This document shows positions 15,851 through 25,403 of a DNA stretch of 64,000 nt, piece by piece. The stretch covers positions 1 through 64,000 of the forward strand of contig CAIVEI010000081.1 in the NCBI GenBank assembly GCA_903904835.1, read 5' to 3'. The notes beneath the pieces were generated by a model. That model had not been told where the DNA came from, did no database searches, and saw only the letters and a list, made by a program, of their open reading frames with translations. Both the position numbers and the translations under genes were made by a program. This stretch comes from an uncultured Schlesneria sp. (lineage in GTDB: Bacteria; Planctomycetota; Planctomycetia; Planctomycetales; Planctomycetaceae). The first letter of the stretch is position 1, and each line of letters begins with the position of its first letter.

Positions 15851-16120
15851 ATGAGTACTTCTATAGAACTTGTTGCGTTGGACCGCATGCTTGATCCGCT
15901 CGCCGAAATACTTTCGCCCGAAGTGGCGCGGGGGATCGTCGGCATGCGGGCCGATCCCTATCTACAAGCTCGCGTCGACGAACTTGCGTCGAAAGCAAAC
16001 GAAGGTCAACTGACTGAAGAGGAACGGCACGAGTACGAGGACTATGTCGATGCGATTGATTTCATCGGCATTTTTCAGGCGAAAGCACGTACGGTTCTCG
16101 AACGTACGATGAATGACTGA
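15851..16120 (+). CDS. 89-residue helical protein, unknown function
   Basis: This small acidic protein starts at ATG 15851, with GAGGT about ten bases upstream; an in-frame ATG at 15767 is less likely. The sequence (DPYLQARVDELASKANEGQLTEEERHEYEDYVDAIDFIGIFQAKAR) is predicted all-helical. It resembles short planctomycete proteins often encoded just before an HNH endonuclease. No such partner is intact here: the frame that opens at 16120 stops after 16 codons. It may be an orphan or the remnant of a two-gene unit. There are no catalytic motifs. Confidence 0.65.
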   Translation: MSTSIELVALDRMLDPLAEILSPEVARGIVGMRADPYLQARVDELASKANEGQLTEEERHEYEDYVDAIDFIGIFQAKARTVLERTMND

Positions 16121-16411
16121 TGGACGAGCAACTGCGAGTACAGGTTCACGTCGAAGGCGAGTTCGCGTGACGTCGGCCCTTGTATTCAAGCAGCAGAGCG
16201 GCTTACAGAGATTCGTGTAAACGGCGTTCGACGAATGAGACGGGGACAGGCCCGGGCACAACTGGGACTATTTTCCAGGTAACGTCCCCCGCTTCTCTCT
16301 GAGGCGCCGTTAAACGATGAAAACGGAATTCAACTCACAGTCGATTGAACATTGCGTCGAACGCGTGCCCAGGCATTACGAATATTCCCGCGTCGCCGAC
16401 GATTGACCGAG
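16121..16411. other. non-coding stretch after the 89-residue protein gene
   Basis: No convincing gene is visible. A 16-codon frame begins at ATG 16120 and stops. The expected HNH partner is not recognisable. Confidence 0.4.
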
Positions 16412-16455
16412 CAACAAAAGCAGCCGGATGGTGTAAGTCACACCTCCGGCTGCTT
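16412..16455 (-). terminator. terminator of the first PEP-CTERM gene
   Basis: On the minus strand AAGCAGCCGGA pairs with TCCGGCTGCTT around a 16-base loop and is followed by TTGTTGC, about 30 bases after the stop codon at 16487. Confidence 0.8.
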
Positions 16456-16486
16456 ATAAAACACCTCACCGTTTTCGGCGATTGGA

Positions 16487-17299
16487 TCACTCAACGTTCG
16501 ACTTCGCTCGTCGTCGCGCACGGACGACAAACATGCCTACGATTCCCAGCCCCGCAAGAGCCAGGGAGCTTGGCTCGGGAACAGCCTGCAACGAAACATC
16601 GGCGAGCAGACTAATTGGAGGCTCACCGCTTGGTGTACCATTTGACAGGAACGACAACGTCTCGGTTGCGCTCGTTGCGGTGAAGACCATGGTCTCATAC
16701 ATCCAGCCCGTGAACGCATTGGGTGCGAGCTTCTCCGCATTCGTGCCGTTCGGATTGCCGTAAGAGACAGTTTGCACAGGCGAACTACCCAGACTCACAT
16801 CGATACTTTCAGTTGTATAACCAGTCCGGTTCGAAAGTTCAGTTGCAGCCCACCAGAAGCTTACTTCGTACTGTTGTCCAACCGTCAAGAACCCAGTCGT
16901 CGAATTGCCGATCGACTGGGTGATAGCACCATGAACACTCGGATCACCGTCCAGAGCAAGAAACCCATTCACAGAAGTGGGTAAGTTCGTCGTGTTATAC
17001 GAGGCTGAAAGCTTCTGTACCTCACTGTACTCGGAGACAGCAGGGGTCGTCGACGCATTATCTTTATTAAACCAGATATTAAACGCGCTATTTGTTGAGT
17101 TGGTCCAAAAAGCAACGCCAGACCCGGTAATACCATTGGGATGGTAGCTACCGCTCGCCAGTTCGTGGCTCGCGTTGTTGAATTGGTTATCGCTAAAATC
17201 ACCATTTTGTACGAGGTTGCCAGCTTGGGTTACGTTTACGAGCCCGCACCCGATTACGAGTGCAAGACACACTCGCAACCTCACTAGTCGACTTGTCAT
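16487..17299 (-). CDS. PEP-CTERM exported protein, DUF642-like
   Basis: This 270-residue protein has a Sec signal peptide (LVRLRVCLALVIGCGLVNVTQAG). The body begins NLVQNGDFSDNQF, resembling DUF642 and other carbohydrate-binding-like beta domains (NGDFE start). The C-terminal sorting signal is VPEPSSLALAGLGIVGMFVVRARRRAK: a PEP motif, a helix and an Arg cluster. It should be processed by an exosortase and anchored at the surface; no exosortase gene is in this window. It is transcribed alone between a long upstream region and a strong terminator. A near-palindrome, CGTAAAGTTTACG, lies 21 bp upstream of the start. Confidence 0.88.
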   Translation of the reverse strand: MTSRLVRLRVCLALVIGCGLVNVTQAGNLVQNGDFSDNQFNNASHELASGSYHPNGITGSGVAFWTNSTNSAFNIWFNKDNASTTPAVSEYSEVQKLSASYNTTNLPTSVNGFLALDGDPSVHGAITQSIGNSTTGFLTVGQQYEVSFWWAATELSNRTGYTTESIDVSLGSSPVQTVSYGNPNGTNAEKLAPNAFTGWMYETMVFTATSATETLSFLSNGTPSGEPPISLLADVSLQAVPEPSSLALAGLGIVGMFVVRARRRAKSNVE

Positions 17300-18310
17300 T
17301 CAAACACTTTCCGAAAAAACGTAAAGTTTACGCGCAATTACTCGCGCAACGGCTATGGTCAACGTAGACCACGCTAATTATTCACGAAGAAGTGGAGTTA
17401 CCGGTCGTGGTGAAGAAAGTTGATCCCAGCGAAATCAACTTTCACACTGTCTTCCCGAAAGGGAATGATGAATACACGACAACCATTTCCGCATAAGCAG
17501 CTAAAAGTGACTCACGATGTGGACACGTTAAATCCGGCATCGAGCCGCAAGCACTCAATTGGCGCCGACTCGGAGATGATTCTCCAACCACGATAAATTC
17601 AAAACGCAATAATCCGAAAGCGATCACTCCTCAAGTCAAAACCTGACGTCATCTGTCATCACAAATGATTCCAACCACTCGCGTCCGACCGGTTGAATCG
17701 TGCAGCGCAAATCTGGCGCCATCCAAGCCTGATTTGTTTGGCAGAAGGTGATAGACACCATCGCAACAAATTCAATGGCGAAAAAACGGGCGATTCAAGA
17801 ATTTTGTCAAAACTTCACCTTTCCGCAGACAGTCTGCGGGCAATCGACGTTGAACGAGTTTGTCTGACAACGGCTGGGTCAACCGAACAACGAAAATCAG
17901 CATGAACGGAATCGCGCCGCAAGAATGAGAACGGAGGGAAAAACGTGGAGCACCTCTGCGCTTCGTCGCGATGTTTCGCGGGACTCCTCAGCAACGCGCA
18001 CTCAAAAATCGGCGAAACGGGCGCCCTCGGAGACGCACAAATGCCCGAAGCCGTGTAACAATCGACGAGGTAGTCGCAGAATCGCGACGTGACCGATTGA
18101 GAGTGCTGTCGTTTAAGTGGGGATCAAAGATGAGGCCGCGTCATCAGCGGCCGAGCGAGCGCGGCCCTGGCGGCAGTGAACATCCGTGGAGCCCAATCCG
18201 CAACGTCGAGCGAAAGGGAATCACGTGCAGGTTAATCGGGTTTTCTTTCGGGTGAAGTGAGTGAACTGTCATTGGCCGTTCGATACTTGATATGTCAAAA
18301 TATGTTGAAC
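17300..18310. other. 1-kb intergenic region between the two PEP-CTERM genes
   Basis: I see no gene I can support; open frames here lack ribosome binding sites and family resemblance. Palindromes CGTAAAGTTTACG (17320-17332) and TGGTC/GACCA (around 17355-17370) lie upstream of the 17299 start and could be regulatory. Confidence 0.4.
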
Positions 18311-18344
18311 AAAAAAAAGAGGCCGCTCGGTATCGAACGACCTC
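18311..18344 (-). terminator. terminator of the second PEP-CTERM gene
   Basis: On the minus strand GAGGTCGTTCG pairs with CGAGCGGCCTC (two G-T pairs) and is followed by eight T residues. It ends the transcript of the gene at 18374-19105. Confidence 0.88.
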
Positions 18345-18373
18345 CGCAGTTGGACGCAGACCAATCATCGCAT

Positions 18374-19105
18374 TCAAACGATCGTCGCAGCAGATACTCG
18401 CCTTCGCTGACAGGTATGAATCGCAACGCCGATAACGCCGAGCCCAGCCAACATCGCAGTGGACGGCTCCGGGACTGACGAAGTAGCGACAAGGTCAGTG
18501 CTGATTCCGTAAATGTTAAAGGTTTGGCTTGGATAGGGCGTGAGATTCTCTGCAACCCATCCGCTTGGAGTGGCGACTGGGTAGTCGGTCAACCCCGTGA
18601 CAGGTTGAGAGCTGCCCAAAAAGTGGTATCCGTAATAATACTCAGGTAAACCGGCAGCAAACGTTCCAGTCCAAACGGCAACATTTTGCGGTGTCGAGCT
18701 TATATCCAAATTGATTCCGTGTAGAAGAGAGCCGGACCATAAACCTGATGTTGAATCGGTATTTGTCACTTCCGTACCATCAACGAGGAAGACAGGATCG
18801 TTCGTGACACCGATGTGGGCAATGGCGCTAACAGAGCCCGTCGATCCAATCGCCAGCCAGGTGATAATATCGCCATTATAAGTCGCGCCGTCTGCCTGCA
18901 TTGTCACAAAGTTGTCGTACGTCGAGATATCGGATGAGGTGGCAGTCGACGTGTCGGTCGTAACGAACGCAATTCGGAAATGGTCACCTGGATTGAGGCC
19001 GCGTGGCGTGGAAATAATTGGACCTGCGGTTGCTGTGCCAACGGCACTTGTCACTGTGGCAACCAAAACCAATAAGCAGATTCGGAATGATGCAGTAAAT
19101 CTCAT
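18374..19105 (-). CDS. PEP-CTERM exported protein
   Basis: This 243-residue protein has a signal peptide (MRFTASFRICLLVLVATVTSAVGTATAG). The body starts PIISTPRGLNPGDHFRIAFVTTDTSTATSSDISTYDNFV, typical of a planctomycete and proteobacterial PEP-CTERM family that binds no known ligand. The sorting tail is SSVPEPSTAMLAGLGVIGVAIHTCQRRRVS. It should be exported, cut by an exosortase and retained at the surface. It is the second of two such genes in tandem, each with its own terminator, so they are separate transcripts. Confidence 0.87.
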   Translation of the reverse strand: MRFTASFRICLLVLVATVTSAVGTATAGPIISTPRGLNPGDHFRIAFVTTDTSTATSSDISTYDNFVTMQADGATYNGDIITWLAIGSTGSVSAIAHIGVTNDPVFLVDGTEVTNTDSTSGLWSGSLLHGINLDISSTPQNVAVWTGTFAAGLPEYYYGYHFLGSSQPVTGLTDYPVATPSGWVAENLTPYPSQTFNIYGISTDLVATSSVPEPSTAMLAGLGVIGVAIHTCQRRRVSAATIV

Positions 19106-19881
19106 GGTTCAATGCTCCTGATAAAACCGTGGAACAAAACGACCGTGACTGCCGTCAGGTGATATACCTGTGACGAAACAAAGCAGCCAATTCGTTTTTC
19201 GAATATACACATTAGTTATCAAACTCTTTAAAAGATTTTCGTGAAGACGCATAGCATTAAAGACAAAATTTTCTTCATCGCTGCCGAATCGTCAGAGGCG
19301 TTATATTTTAAATACAGACAGAATTAGTACGCAGTACCGAACTTAATTGATCACGTCGCCTGAGACGGACATTACTAGCCTCGAAATGAAAAAGAAGAAG
19401 GTTAATTGATAGCTTTTATTATGCGAGTATGAAGCGAGCGAGTTAATCCAACATTACGTCAATGTACAGCGCATCTTTCGACCCAGAGGGACCATGCGTC
19501 GTGATAGTCAGAGCCATCGGGCCGTTGTTCACGTTCGATACAATATTTCGCGACCCGAAGGGTCGAACGCGCGTTTGAATGATGGCCTCATACGGGGGGA
19601 CTGCGAATGATCGACCTTTCAAAACGAAGATTCTCTCGCTATTGAATCACCCGGACTTTTGGCAGTGGCTACTTGAAAGGACGACCTGTTCAGGCTGGTT
19701 GCAGTCATCGCCTCTTTGCTTGCCGGGTTCGGATCTTCAAATCACGACGATATCGCAACTTACGCTCGACGGATTGAGCAGGATGGCGACGATGTCTGAC
19801 TGGGGCGTTTCCCTTGCAAAACAGACTTGTTTTCTGACGAACCCTATCGTCAGCCGCATTAAAGGCGTAGAGTGCGTATTC
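19106..19881. other. 776-bp intergenic region before RNase P RNA
   Basis: This is AT-richer than its surroundings. I find no supported gene. A frame at 19579-19890 runs into the RNase P RNA and looks random. The region probably holds the promoter of the PEP-CTERM gene (minus strand) and of rnpB (plus strand), but I cannot fix the boxes. Confidence 0.4.
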
Positions 19882-20304
<423 letters not shown>

Positions 20305-20373
20305 GAATTTCTTTTTGTCACAATCACGAGCGTGATCGAATTCCCAGCGAATGAATCCGTCCAGGAGCAGACA

Positions 20374-21114
20374 ATGCGTTTCCCATCTCGCATACGACGA
20401 ACCCTTTGGTTGGCGGTTATTTCGTTGGGTATGGTGTTCAGTATCCTGGCGGACGATCCAAACATTGAATCAGCAAAGCTTGCGTCAATTCAAGCTTTAC
20501 AGGAATTCAACGTCCTGATCGGAGGCTGGCGTGGAGTCGGTCAGCCCAAACGCGGATCACAGACAGGTGCCTGGCAGGAACGAGCAGAATCGCTTTGGGA
20601 ATTGAAACCCAAGAGTCAGGGAATCCGATGGAACGTCGATGCTGGCAAGCATTGGAAGTCGTCACTGTTGAGCTATGACGAATCGAAAAAGTCGTATGTT
20701 CTGGTCGTCAAATTACTGGACGACACATTGCGGACCTATCGAGGCAAGCTGGATGAGAAACGGCTGATACTGGAAACGGAAGTGGATGAACAAAAGGAAA
20801 TTCATCGAGCCACGCTGTCGGTGCTCAACGACAACCGGGTGACTCTGTTGCTGGAGAAGCGGCCCGAACAGCAATCTTTTTTCACTCGCGTAGCGGAAAT
20901 CGGTTACCAGCGTGACGGCACGCGACTGGCCGTGGCAGGATCAGCGGGACCGGAATGCGTGGTGACAGGTGGCCTGGGCACAATCACGGTCGCCCATAAA
21001 GGCAAAACGTATTACGTCTGTTGCACCGGTTGTAGAGAAGCATTCAACGACGATCCAGAAGGGGTCCTGGCGGATTATCAGAAACGGAAAGAGGCCGAAA
21101 AAGCGAAGAAGTAA
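20374..21114 (+). CDS. exported protein with C-terminal TRASH/YHS-like metal-binding motif
   Basis: The start is ATG 20374, with AGGAG seven bases upstream; the frame extends back to 20173 but that part lies inside the RNase P RNA. The 246-residue product has an N-terminal signal (RRTLWLAVISLGMVFSILA). A beta-rich domain follows (FNVLIGGWRGVGQPKRG..., about residues 40-165), resembling DUF1579-type small barrels. Last comes a Cys motif: ECVVTGGLGTITVAHKG, then YYVCCTGCREAFNDDP. That layout (C-x20-22-C-x2-3-C) matches TRASH or YHS metal-binding modules. A periplasmic heavy-metal-binding role is inferred. Confidence 0.78.
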   Translation: MRFPSRIRRTLWLAVISLGMVFSILADDPNIESAKLASIQALQEFNVLIGGWRGVGQPKRGSQTGAWQERAESLWELKPKSQGIRWNVDAGKHWKSSLLSYDESKKSYVLVVKLLDDTLRTYRGKLDEKRLILETEVDEQKEIHRATLSVLNDNRVTLLLEKRPEQQSFFTRVAEIGYQRDGTRLAVAGSAGPECVVTGGLGTITVAHKGKTYYVCCTGCREAFNDDPEGVLADYQKRKEAEKAKK

Positions 21115-21391
21115 CGGGGGCTGATTGTCGTTCGCAACGGCAATTCGGTCGTATTTCGAAGCCCAGTAGCCAACGGTGCCTCGCATCAGCATGAGTCACC
21201 TTCACTCACCACAATGAAGTGCCAATTCCCCTAATGATTGCCGGTTAAGGACCTCCTCAGGGGAGGTCGGGAATTTTGTTACCCCATTCAAAATTGTAGC
21301 CAGCAATCCTCAATCTGTGCGGTTGCGGGTATGATTGTTTGAATCGATAAGGCAATGTCACTTAATCGTCGATTTCATAAGACCAAACATC

Positions 21392-22867
21392 ATGACAACT
21401 CCGTTTTTTGCCCCGCCTGCACCAGCGTTTTCGTCTCGGCGTGAATTCTTGCACCGGGCGGGAAATGGGTTTGGTTCGCTGGCGCTGGCAGGTCTATTGG
21501 CTCAGGAAGGGCGGCTGGCGAATGCGGCGACGGGTAACGGGCTGAATCCACTTGCTCCCAGACCTGGGCATTTTAAGGGGAAGGCTAAGTCGGTCATCTG
21601 GTTGTTCATGAACGGTGGTCCGTCGCAGGTGGATACCTGGGACTATAAGCCGGAGCTTGAAAAGCGGGATGGAAAGGAACTGGCCGGGTTCGACCAGACG
21701 ACTGGCTTCTTTGCCGGACAGGGCGGTCCACTGATGAAGTCTCCATTCAAGTTCGCTCAGCATGGCGATTGCGGAGCCTGGGTCAGTGAAATCTTTCCGC
21801 AGATGTCTCGTCATGTCGATAAAATGGCGTTTGTCTATTCGTGCTGGACTGACTCGAACAATCACTCGCCTGCGTTATTCAAGATCAACACCGGAATGGC
21901 TCGGCAGGGGTTTCCGTGTGTCGGATCGTGGGTGACGTATGGACTAGGGAGCGAGAGTCAAAATCTCCCTGCGTTCGTCGTGATGTATGACACTTTGGGA
22001 CGCGGCATTCCCAAGGGGCACGCTCAGAACTGGGGTGCAGGCTTCTTGCCCAGCGTCTTCCAGGGGACCGCCCTGAAGCCGCAGGGTGATCCGATCGAGA
22101 ACTTGAAACGAGCAAACGAGATGACCGATGCTCAGCAGCGGTCGCAGTTGGATCTTTTGGGAAGCCTCAATCGACAGCACCTTGACCGACACTCGGCTGA
22201 AACCGAGCTTGCCGCACGGATTGAATCGTTCGAACTCGCGTATCGGATGCAGATGGCGGCTCCGGAAGCATTGGATCTGGCGAGCGAATCGGAGTCGACT
22301 CAAAAGCTTTACGGTCTGGACAATCCGAAATGTGCTCACTTTTCCAAGCAGTGTCTGACGGCACGGCGGCTTGTCGAACGCGGCGTCCGATTCGTCCAGA
22401 TCTATTCGGGCGGCATGGAAAACGAACGAAGCTGGGACGGGCACGCGAACATCGCGGGCAACCATACGGGCTTCGCTGCCGAAACTGATCAGCCAATTGC
22501 GGCATTACTGACCGACCTCGCCGAGCGAGGAATGCTTGACGAAACTCTGGTGATCTGGGGTGGTGAATTTGGTCGACTTCCGCTCGTACAAAAGGGTGGG
22601 ACAGGTCGTGATCATAACCCGCATGCCTTTACGACCTGGTTCGCCGGTGGCGGCGTGAAAGGGGGCACTCTCTTCGGCGAAACCGACGAAATCGGCCACA
22701 AGGCATTAATTGACCGAGTCAGCGTTAACGACCTGCACGCGACGATCCTTAACCAGATGGGACTCAGGCACGAAGAACTAACCTACCGCTACAACGGCCG
22801 AGATTTTCGCCTTACCGACGTCAGCGGCCGCGTCGTAACCGAAATCCTGACCGGCACAGTTTTTTAG
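21392..22867 (+). CDS. DUF1501 protein with Tat signal
   Basis: This 491-residue protein starts at ATG 21392 and has a twin-arginine signal (SRREFLHRAGNGFGSLALAGLLAQ, R16-R17). DUF1501 proteins have an alkaline phosphatase/sulfatase-like fold. Visible family stretches are SVIWLFMNGGPSQVDTWDYKPEL, RFVQIYSGG, SWDGHANI, VIWGGEFGR, and GTGRDHNPHAFTTWFAGGGVKGG. They are highly expanded in planctomycetes and usually sit beside a DUF1549/DUF1553 cytochrome-type gene. No such partner lies next to this one. The function is unknown; periplasmic hydrolysis of a sulfate or phosphate ester is inferred from the fold. The stop codon overlaps the start of a 65-bp tandem repeat. Confidence 0.93.
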   Translation: MTTPFFAPPAPAFSSRREFLHRAGNGFGSLALAGLLAQEGRLANAATGNGLNPLAPRPGHFKGKAKSVIWLFMNGGPSQVDTWDYKPELEKRDGKELAGFDQTTGFFAGQGGPLMKSPFKFAQHGDCGAWVSEIFPQMSRHVDKMAFVYSCWTDSNNHSPALFKINTGMARQGFPCVGSWVTYGLGSESQNLPAFVVMYDTLGRGIPKGHAQNWGAGFLPSVFQGTALKPQGDPIENLKRANEMTDAQQRSQLDLLGSLNRQHLDRHSAETELAARIESFELAYRMQMAAPEALDLASESESTQKLYGLDNPKCAHFSKQCLTARRLVERGVRFVQIYSGGMENERSWDGHANIAGNHTGFAAETDQPIAALLTDLAERGMLDETLVIWGGEFGRLPLVQKGGTGRDHNPHAFTTWFAGGGVKGGTLFGETDEIGHKALIDRVSVNDLHATILNQMGLRHEELTYRYNGRDFRLTDVSGRVVTEILTGTVF

Positions 22868-23050
22868 TGCGCGTCGGATGATGGGTTTAGAATAGGATGG
22901 CCGCTCGCGCGTTGACTGGCACAACCGGTTAGTGCGCGTCTGATGATGGGTTTAGAATGGGATGGCCGCTCGCGCGTTGACTGGCGCAACCGGTTAGTGT
23001 GCGTCTGATGATGGGTTTAGAATACGATAGCCGTTCGCGCGTTGACCGGG
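22865..23050. repeat. 65-bp tandem repeat, nearly three copies
   Basis: Units begin at 22865, 22930 and 22995 with TAGTGCGCGTCTGATGATGG or close variants and end in CGCGCGTTGAC. The period is exactly 65 bp, and the third unit is shortened. The first unit starts on the stop codon of the DUF1501 gene. A diverged single copy follows typA (33247-33311). Confidence 0.92.
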
Positions 23051-23059
23051 ATCGAAGAG

Positions 23060-23156
23060 GGGGTCGGGTGTTCAAATTTCAAAATTGGCCGGTCAGGCGG
23101 TTTTCATTGATAAACTGACCAGTGCGGCCAATTTTGAAATTTGAACGCCCGACCCC
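23060..23156. repeat. 97-bp palindromic element, copy 1
   Basis: Arms of 31 bp (23060-23090 and 23126-23156) read GGGGTCGGGTGTTCAAATTT... and its complement, with one G-T mismatch. The centre contains a second inverted pair, GGTCAG/CTGACC. The element is non-coding and begins ten bases after the tandem repeat. Confidence 0.88.
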
Positions 23157-23240
23157 AGAACAGAACGCCGCCCACGCTAAAGCCGCACACAATCCCGCGA
23201 ACCACAAGATCTGTCGCGAGAAGCCGCAGCAACGACGTTA

Positions 23241-24035
23241 CTAATTCGTTGAAACAGGTTCTGGATAAGTCAGTTCGTTTCTGACCGAGCGGACGCCTGG
23301 TTCCATTCTGGCGATGTTTTCCGCCAGTTTTGCGGCAGACAGTGAAGCAACTTCACCCTTCAGCACCAAAACACCAGCAGGCTCAGCACTCAATTTTATG
23401 CTGGGTGATTTCAGTGCCTTCATCTTGTTAAGACGAATTTCCAGACCGGTCGAGACTGTTGGCAAATGTGGTGCGGTGTGCTCAAACGCAATTCTCTGCC
23501 GAGGTCGAATCTGCGGGCCCTGTCTCGCGGCCCCACCACCGACTCCCAGACCTTGCTGCTGTTGCTGATTATTAAAGTTGTTCTGGCCGTTGCCACCTCG
23601 GTTACCACCGGCACGTCGGTTTCCAGCTCCGGTCTGATTCGTCATCATCCCATTCTGGCCCTGAGCCTGGGTGTTGCGTCCGAGGAACTGTTGCTGACCG
23701 TTGGTATTTCGGCCGAGAAATCCCTGGCCATTCTGATTGTTCATACCGTTAGCACCGGCCTGTCCGCCCATCGCTCCGGCTAAACCAGTACCCAAGCTAC
23801 TGCCGAACCCACCTGCACCTCCGGTGCCGCCACCTAAGCCGCCGCCGAGGCCTCCTCCACCTCCGCCCATTCCGCCGCCGCCACCAAACCCACCACCGCC
23901 CCCGCCACCTCCGCCAAAACCACCGCCGCCGCCAGCGTTACCGCCACCGCCACCACCGCCGAACTGGGCGTGACTCATGAGCGGGCTTGCGAAACAAGCG
24001 ATTAGTACGATCAGGGCAAGGGTGATTCGACGCAT
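23241..24035 (-). CDS. exported Gly-rich BON-domain protein
   Basis: The start is ATG 24035 (the frame continues to 24119), giving 264 residues with a signal peptide MRRITLALIVLIACFASPLMSHAQ. Residues about 25-80 are almost pure Gly with Phe and Met. A Gln/Asn/Gly-rich region (about 85-165) containing FLGRNTNGQQQ repeats follows. The last 70 residues form a BON-like domain: RLNKMKALKSPSIKLSAEPAGVLVLKGEVASLSAAKLAENIARMEPGVRSVRNELT. BON domains bind membranes or surface structures. The low-complexity part suggests a flexible or self-associating surface protein. It is bracketed by two copies of the same palindrome (23060 and 24289). Confidence 0.8.
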   Translation of the reverse strand: MRRITLALIVLIACFASPLMSHAQFGGGGGGGNAGGGGGFGGGGGGGGGFGGGGGMGGGGGGLGGGLGGGTGGAGGFGSSLGTGLAGAMGGQAGANGMNNQNGQGFLGRNTNGQQQFLGRNTQAQGQNGMMTNQTGAGNRRAGGNRGGNGQNNFNNQQQQQGLGVGGGAARQGPQIRPRQRIAFEHTAPHLPTVSTGLEIRLNKMKALKSPSIKLSAEPAGVLVLKGEVASLSAAKLAENIARMEPGVRSVRNELTYPEPVSTN

Positions 24036-24288
24036 GTGGAAATCCCTTTCGGCAACAACTGCCGACGATGCCACTGGACGGGTGGCGTAAAAATCAGAAC
24101 CACATGATCTTCTCGACAAAAACCGAGCCAGTCAACAATTAGTTTTCCGGTCATCACGAATTCAGGTAGAAATTCGTTGCAGGTCGATGTTATTGCTTCG
24201 AATTCTTGCGTAGTTTCGTGGGCCGGCGGCTTGACGATGGCTGCGCGTTACTTCTCTGAAGTCGGAGAATTAGTGAGCGGGCTGTTCT

Positions 24289-24384
24289 GGGTTCGGGTGT
24301 TCAAATTTCAAAATTGGCACGTCGACGATTAGCCAACACAAAGCGGATTTCCAGCCAATTTTTGAAATTTGAACGCCCGACCCC
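24289..24384. repeat. 96-bp palindromic element, copy 2
   Basis: It has the same terminal arms as the element at 23060 (TTCAAATTTCAAAATTGGC and complement, closing CGCCCGACCCC) but a different centre. It ends 25 bp from the 3' end of the MtdB-like gene. Confidence 0.88.
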
Positions 24385-24408
24385 CTCCTTGAATGCCTTC
24401 TCCTTTTT

Positions 24409-25269
24409 CTAAGGCAGCGAACGCCCCAGTTCAAAAATCGCAACCGTGTCCAATACTCGGTCATTGGCTTGAAACAGGCTTTGCACAGCAGCAAGATGAA
24501 TTTTCATCTTTGTCCCGCCGACTCCGACCGCACCGTACGTCAAAAAACCAGACCGCTCTTTCGCCTTGTCCATCACCTCAACCCCTTCGATTCCCGCAGG
24601 AGCCACGGCATTCAGGTCGATCGCGAGTTTCAACGTCGGGATCGCTTTCAGCTGGCTGGCGGTAATGAGCTGCGTCTTGGCTGCACCTGCGGCCACAACA
24701 AGATCGACACCCTGACATGCCGCTGCAAGTCCGCTTTCAGACTGCGATTCGTGGGATGTCAACTTTGCTCCGTTGACGACTTTGGAGAGCATTTCGCAGG
24801 TGGCTGTGGAGCGATCGATGGATCGAGAAGCCAGTCGCACGGTGGCACCTTGACTGAGCAACAGTTGGGCGACGCGGCAACCGACCGGGCCGGTTCCGGC
24901 GAGCACAAGCGCGGTTGTGTTCGGAAGGTCAAGGTGTCTGGCGGCGGCCATCACCGTGGCTGCTGCGGTCGTATTTGATCCGTTCGAGTCCATCATCAAC
25001 GAGACTTTGAATGGGCCGAACAGTGATTTCTTGACGGCTTTCAGCAGAGCCTCACCAGCAGCAACATTACTTCCACCAACGAAAATCGCGGTGTTCATCA
25101 GATCGGACGGTTTTCGGGTGAAGATGGCTCCGTGAACGAGCGTCTCGACGTTGTCCAGAGTCACTCCACCGTAACTGAAGAGTTCGTCGACCCCCGCATC
25201 GACCGCGACGACTCGGTCAAACGTGCTGGGAAGAGCGTCGGTATCGAGTTGAATGAGGATCTTTTTCAT
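24409..25269 (-). CDS. methylene-tetrahydromethanopterin dehydrogenase (MtdB/MtdC type)
   Basis: This 286-residue NAD(P)-dependent dehydrogenase of archaeal-type C1 metabolism should oxidise methylene-H4MPT to methenyl-H4MPT. Family stretches are FGPFKVSLMMDSNGSNTTAAATV, the Rossmann motif VLAGTGPVGCRVAQLL, VRLASRSIDR, and IDLNAVAPAGIEGVEVMDK near the end. The start is ATG 25269 (MKKILIQLDTD), although the frame is open to 25407 within fae. It follows fae by about 135 bp with a strong hairpin between, and the two enzymes act in sequence on formaldehyde. Planctomycete versions are often called MtdC; cofactor preference cannot be read here. Confidence 0.9.
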   Translation of the reverse strand: MKKILIQLDTDALPSTFDRVVAVDAGVDELFSYGGVTLDNVETLVHGAIFTRKPSDLMNTAIFVGGSNVAAGEALLKAVKKSLFGPFKVSLMMDSNGSNTTAAATVMAAARHLDLPNTTALVLAGTGPVGCRVAQLLLSQGATVRLASRSIDRSTATCEMLSKVVNGAKLTSHESQSESGLAAACQGVDLVVAAGAAKTQLITASQLKAIPTLKLAIDLNAVAPAGIEGVEVMDKAKERSGFLTYGAVGVGGTKMKIHLAAVQSLFQANDRVLDTVAIFELGRSLP

Positions 25270-25325
25270 GGTTAAGACGCCGAGTAAGGCTTTCGTTAGT
25301 AACGGTTTTCGCAGCAATAAAATAC

Positions 25326-25363
25326 CATCAAGCCCACGGAATTTTGATCCCGTGGGCTTGATG
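25326..25363 (-). terminator. hairpin between fae and the MtdB-like gene
   Basis: CATCAAGCCCACGG and CCGTGGGCTTGATG form a perfect 14-bp stem with a ten-base loop, followed on the minus strand by GTATTTTATTG. It probably terminates most fae transcripts and would lower expression of the downstream gene. Confidence 0.72.
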
Positions 25364-25403
25364 TATGTCAGCAACCAAACTGATCCTGTCAGGAATTCAG
25401 TGA

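Noticed and set aside
22865-23050. possible CRISPR array
   Set aside because: The units are adjacent 65-bp copies with no unique spacers and there are no cas genes.
23737-23973. plus-strand Pro-rich frame
   Set aside because: It is the antisense of the Gly-rich segment of the BON protein.
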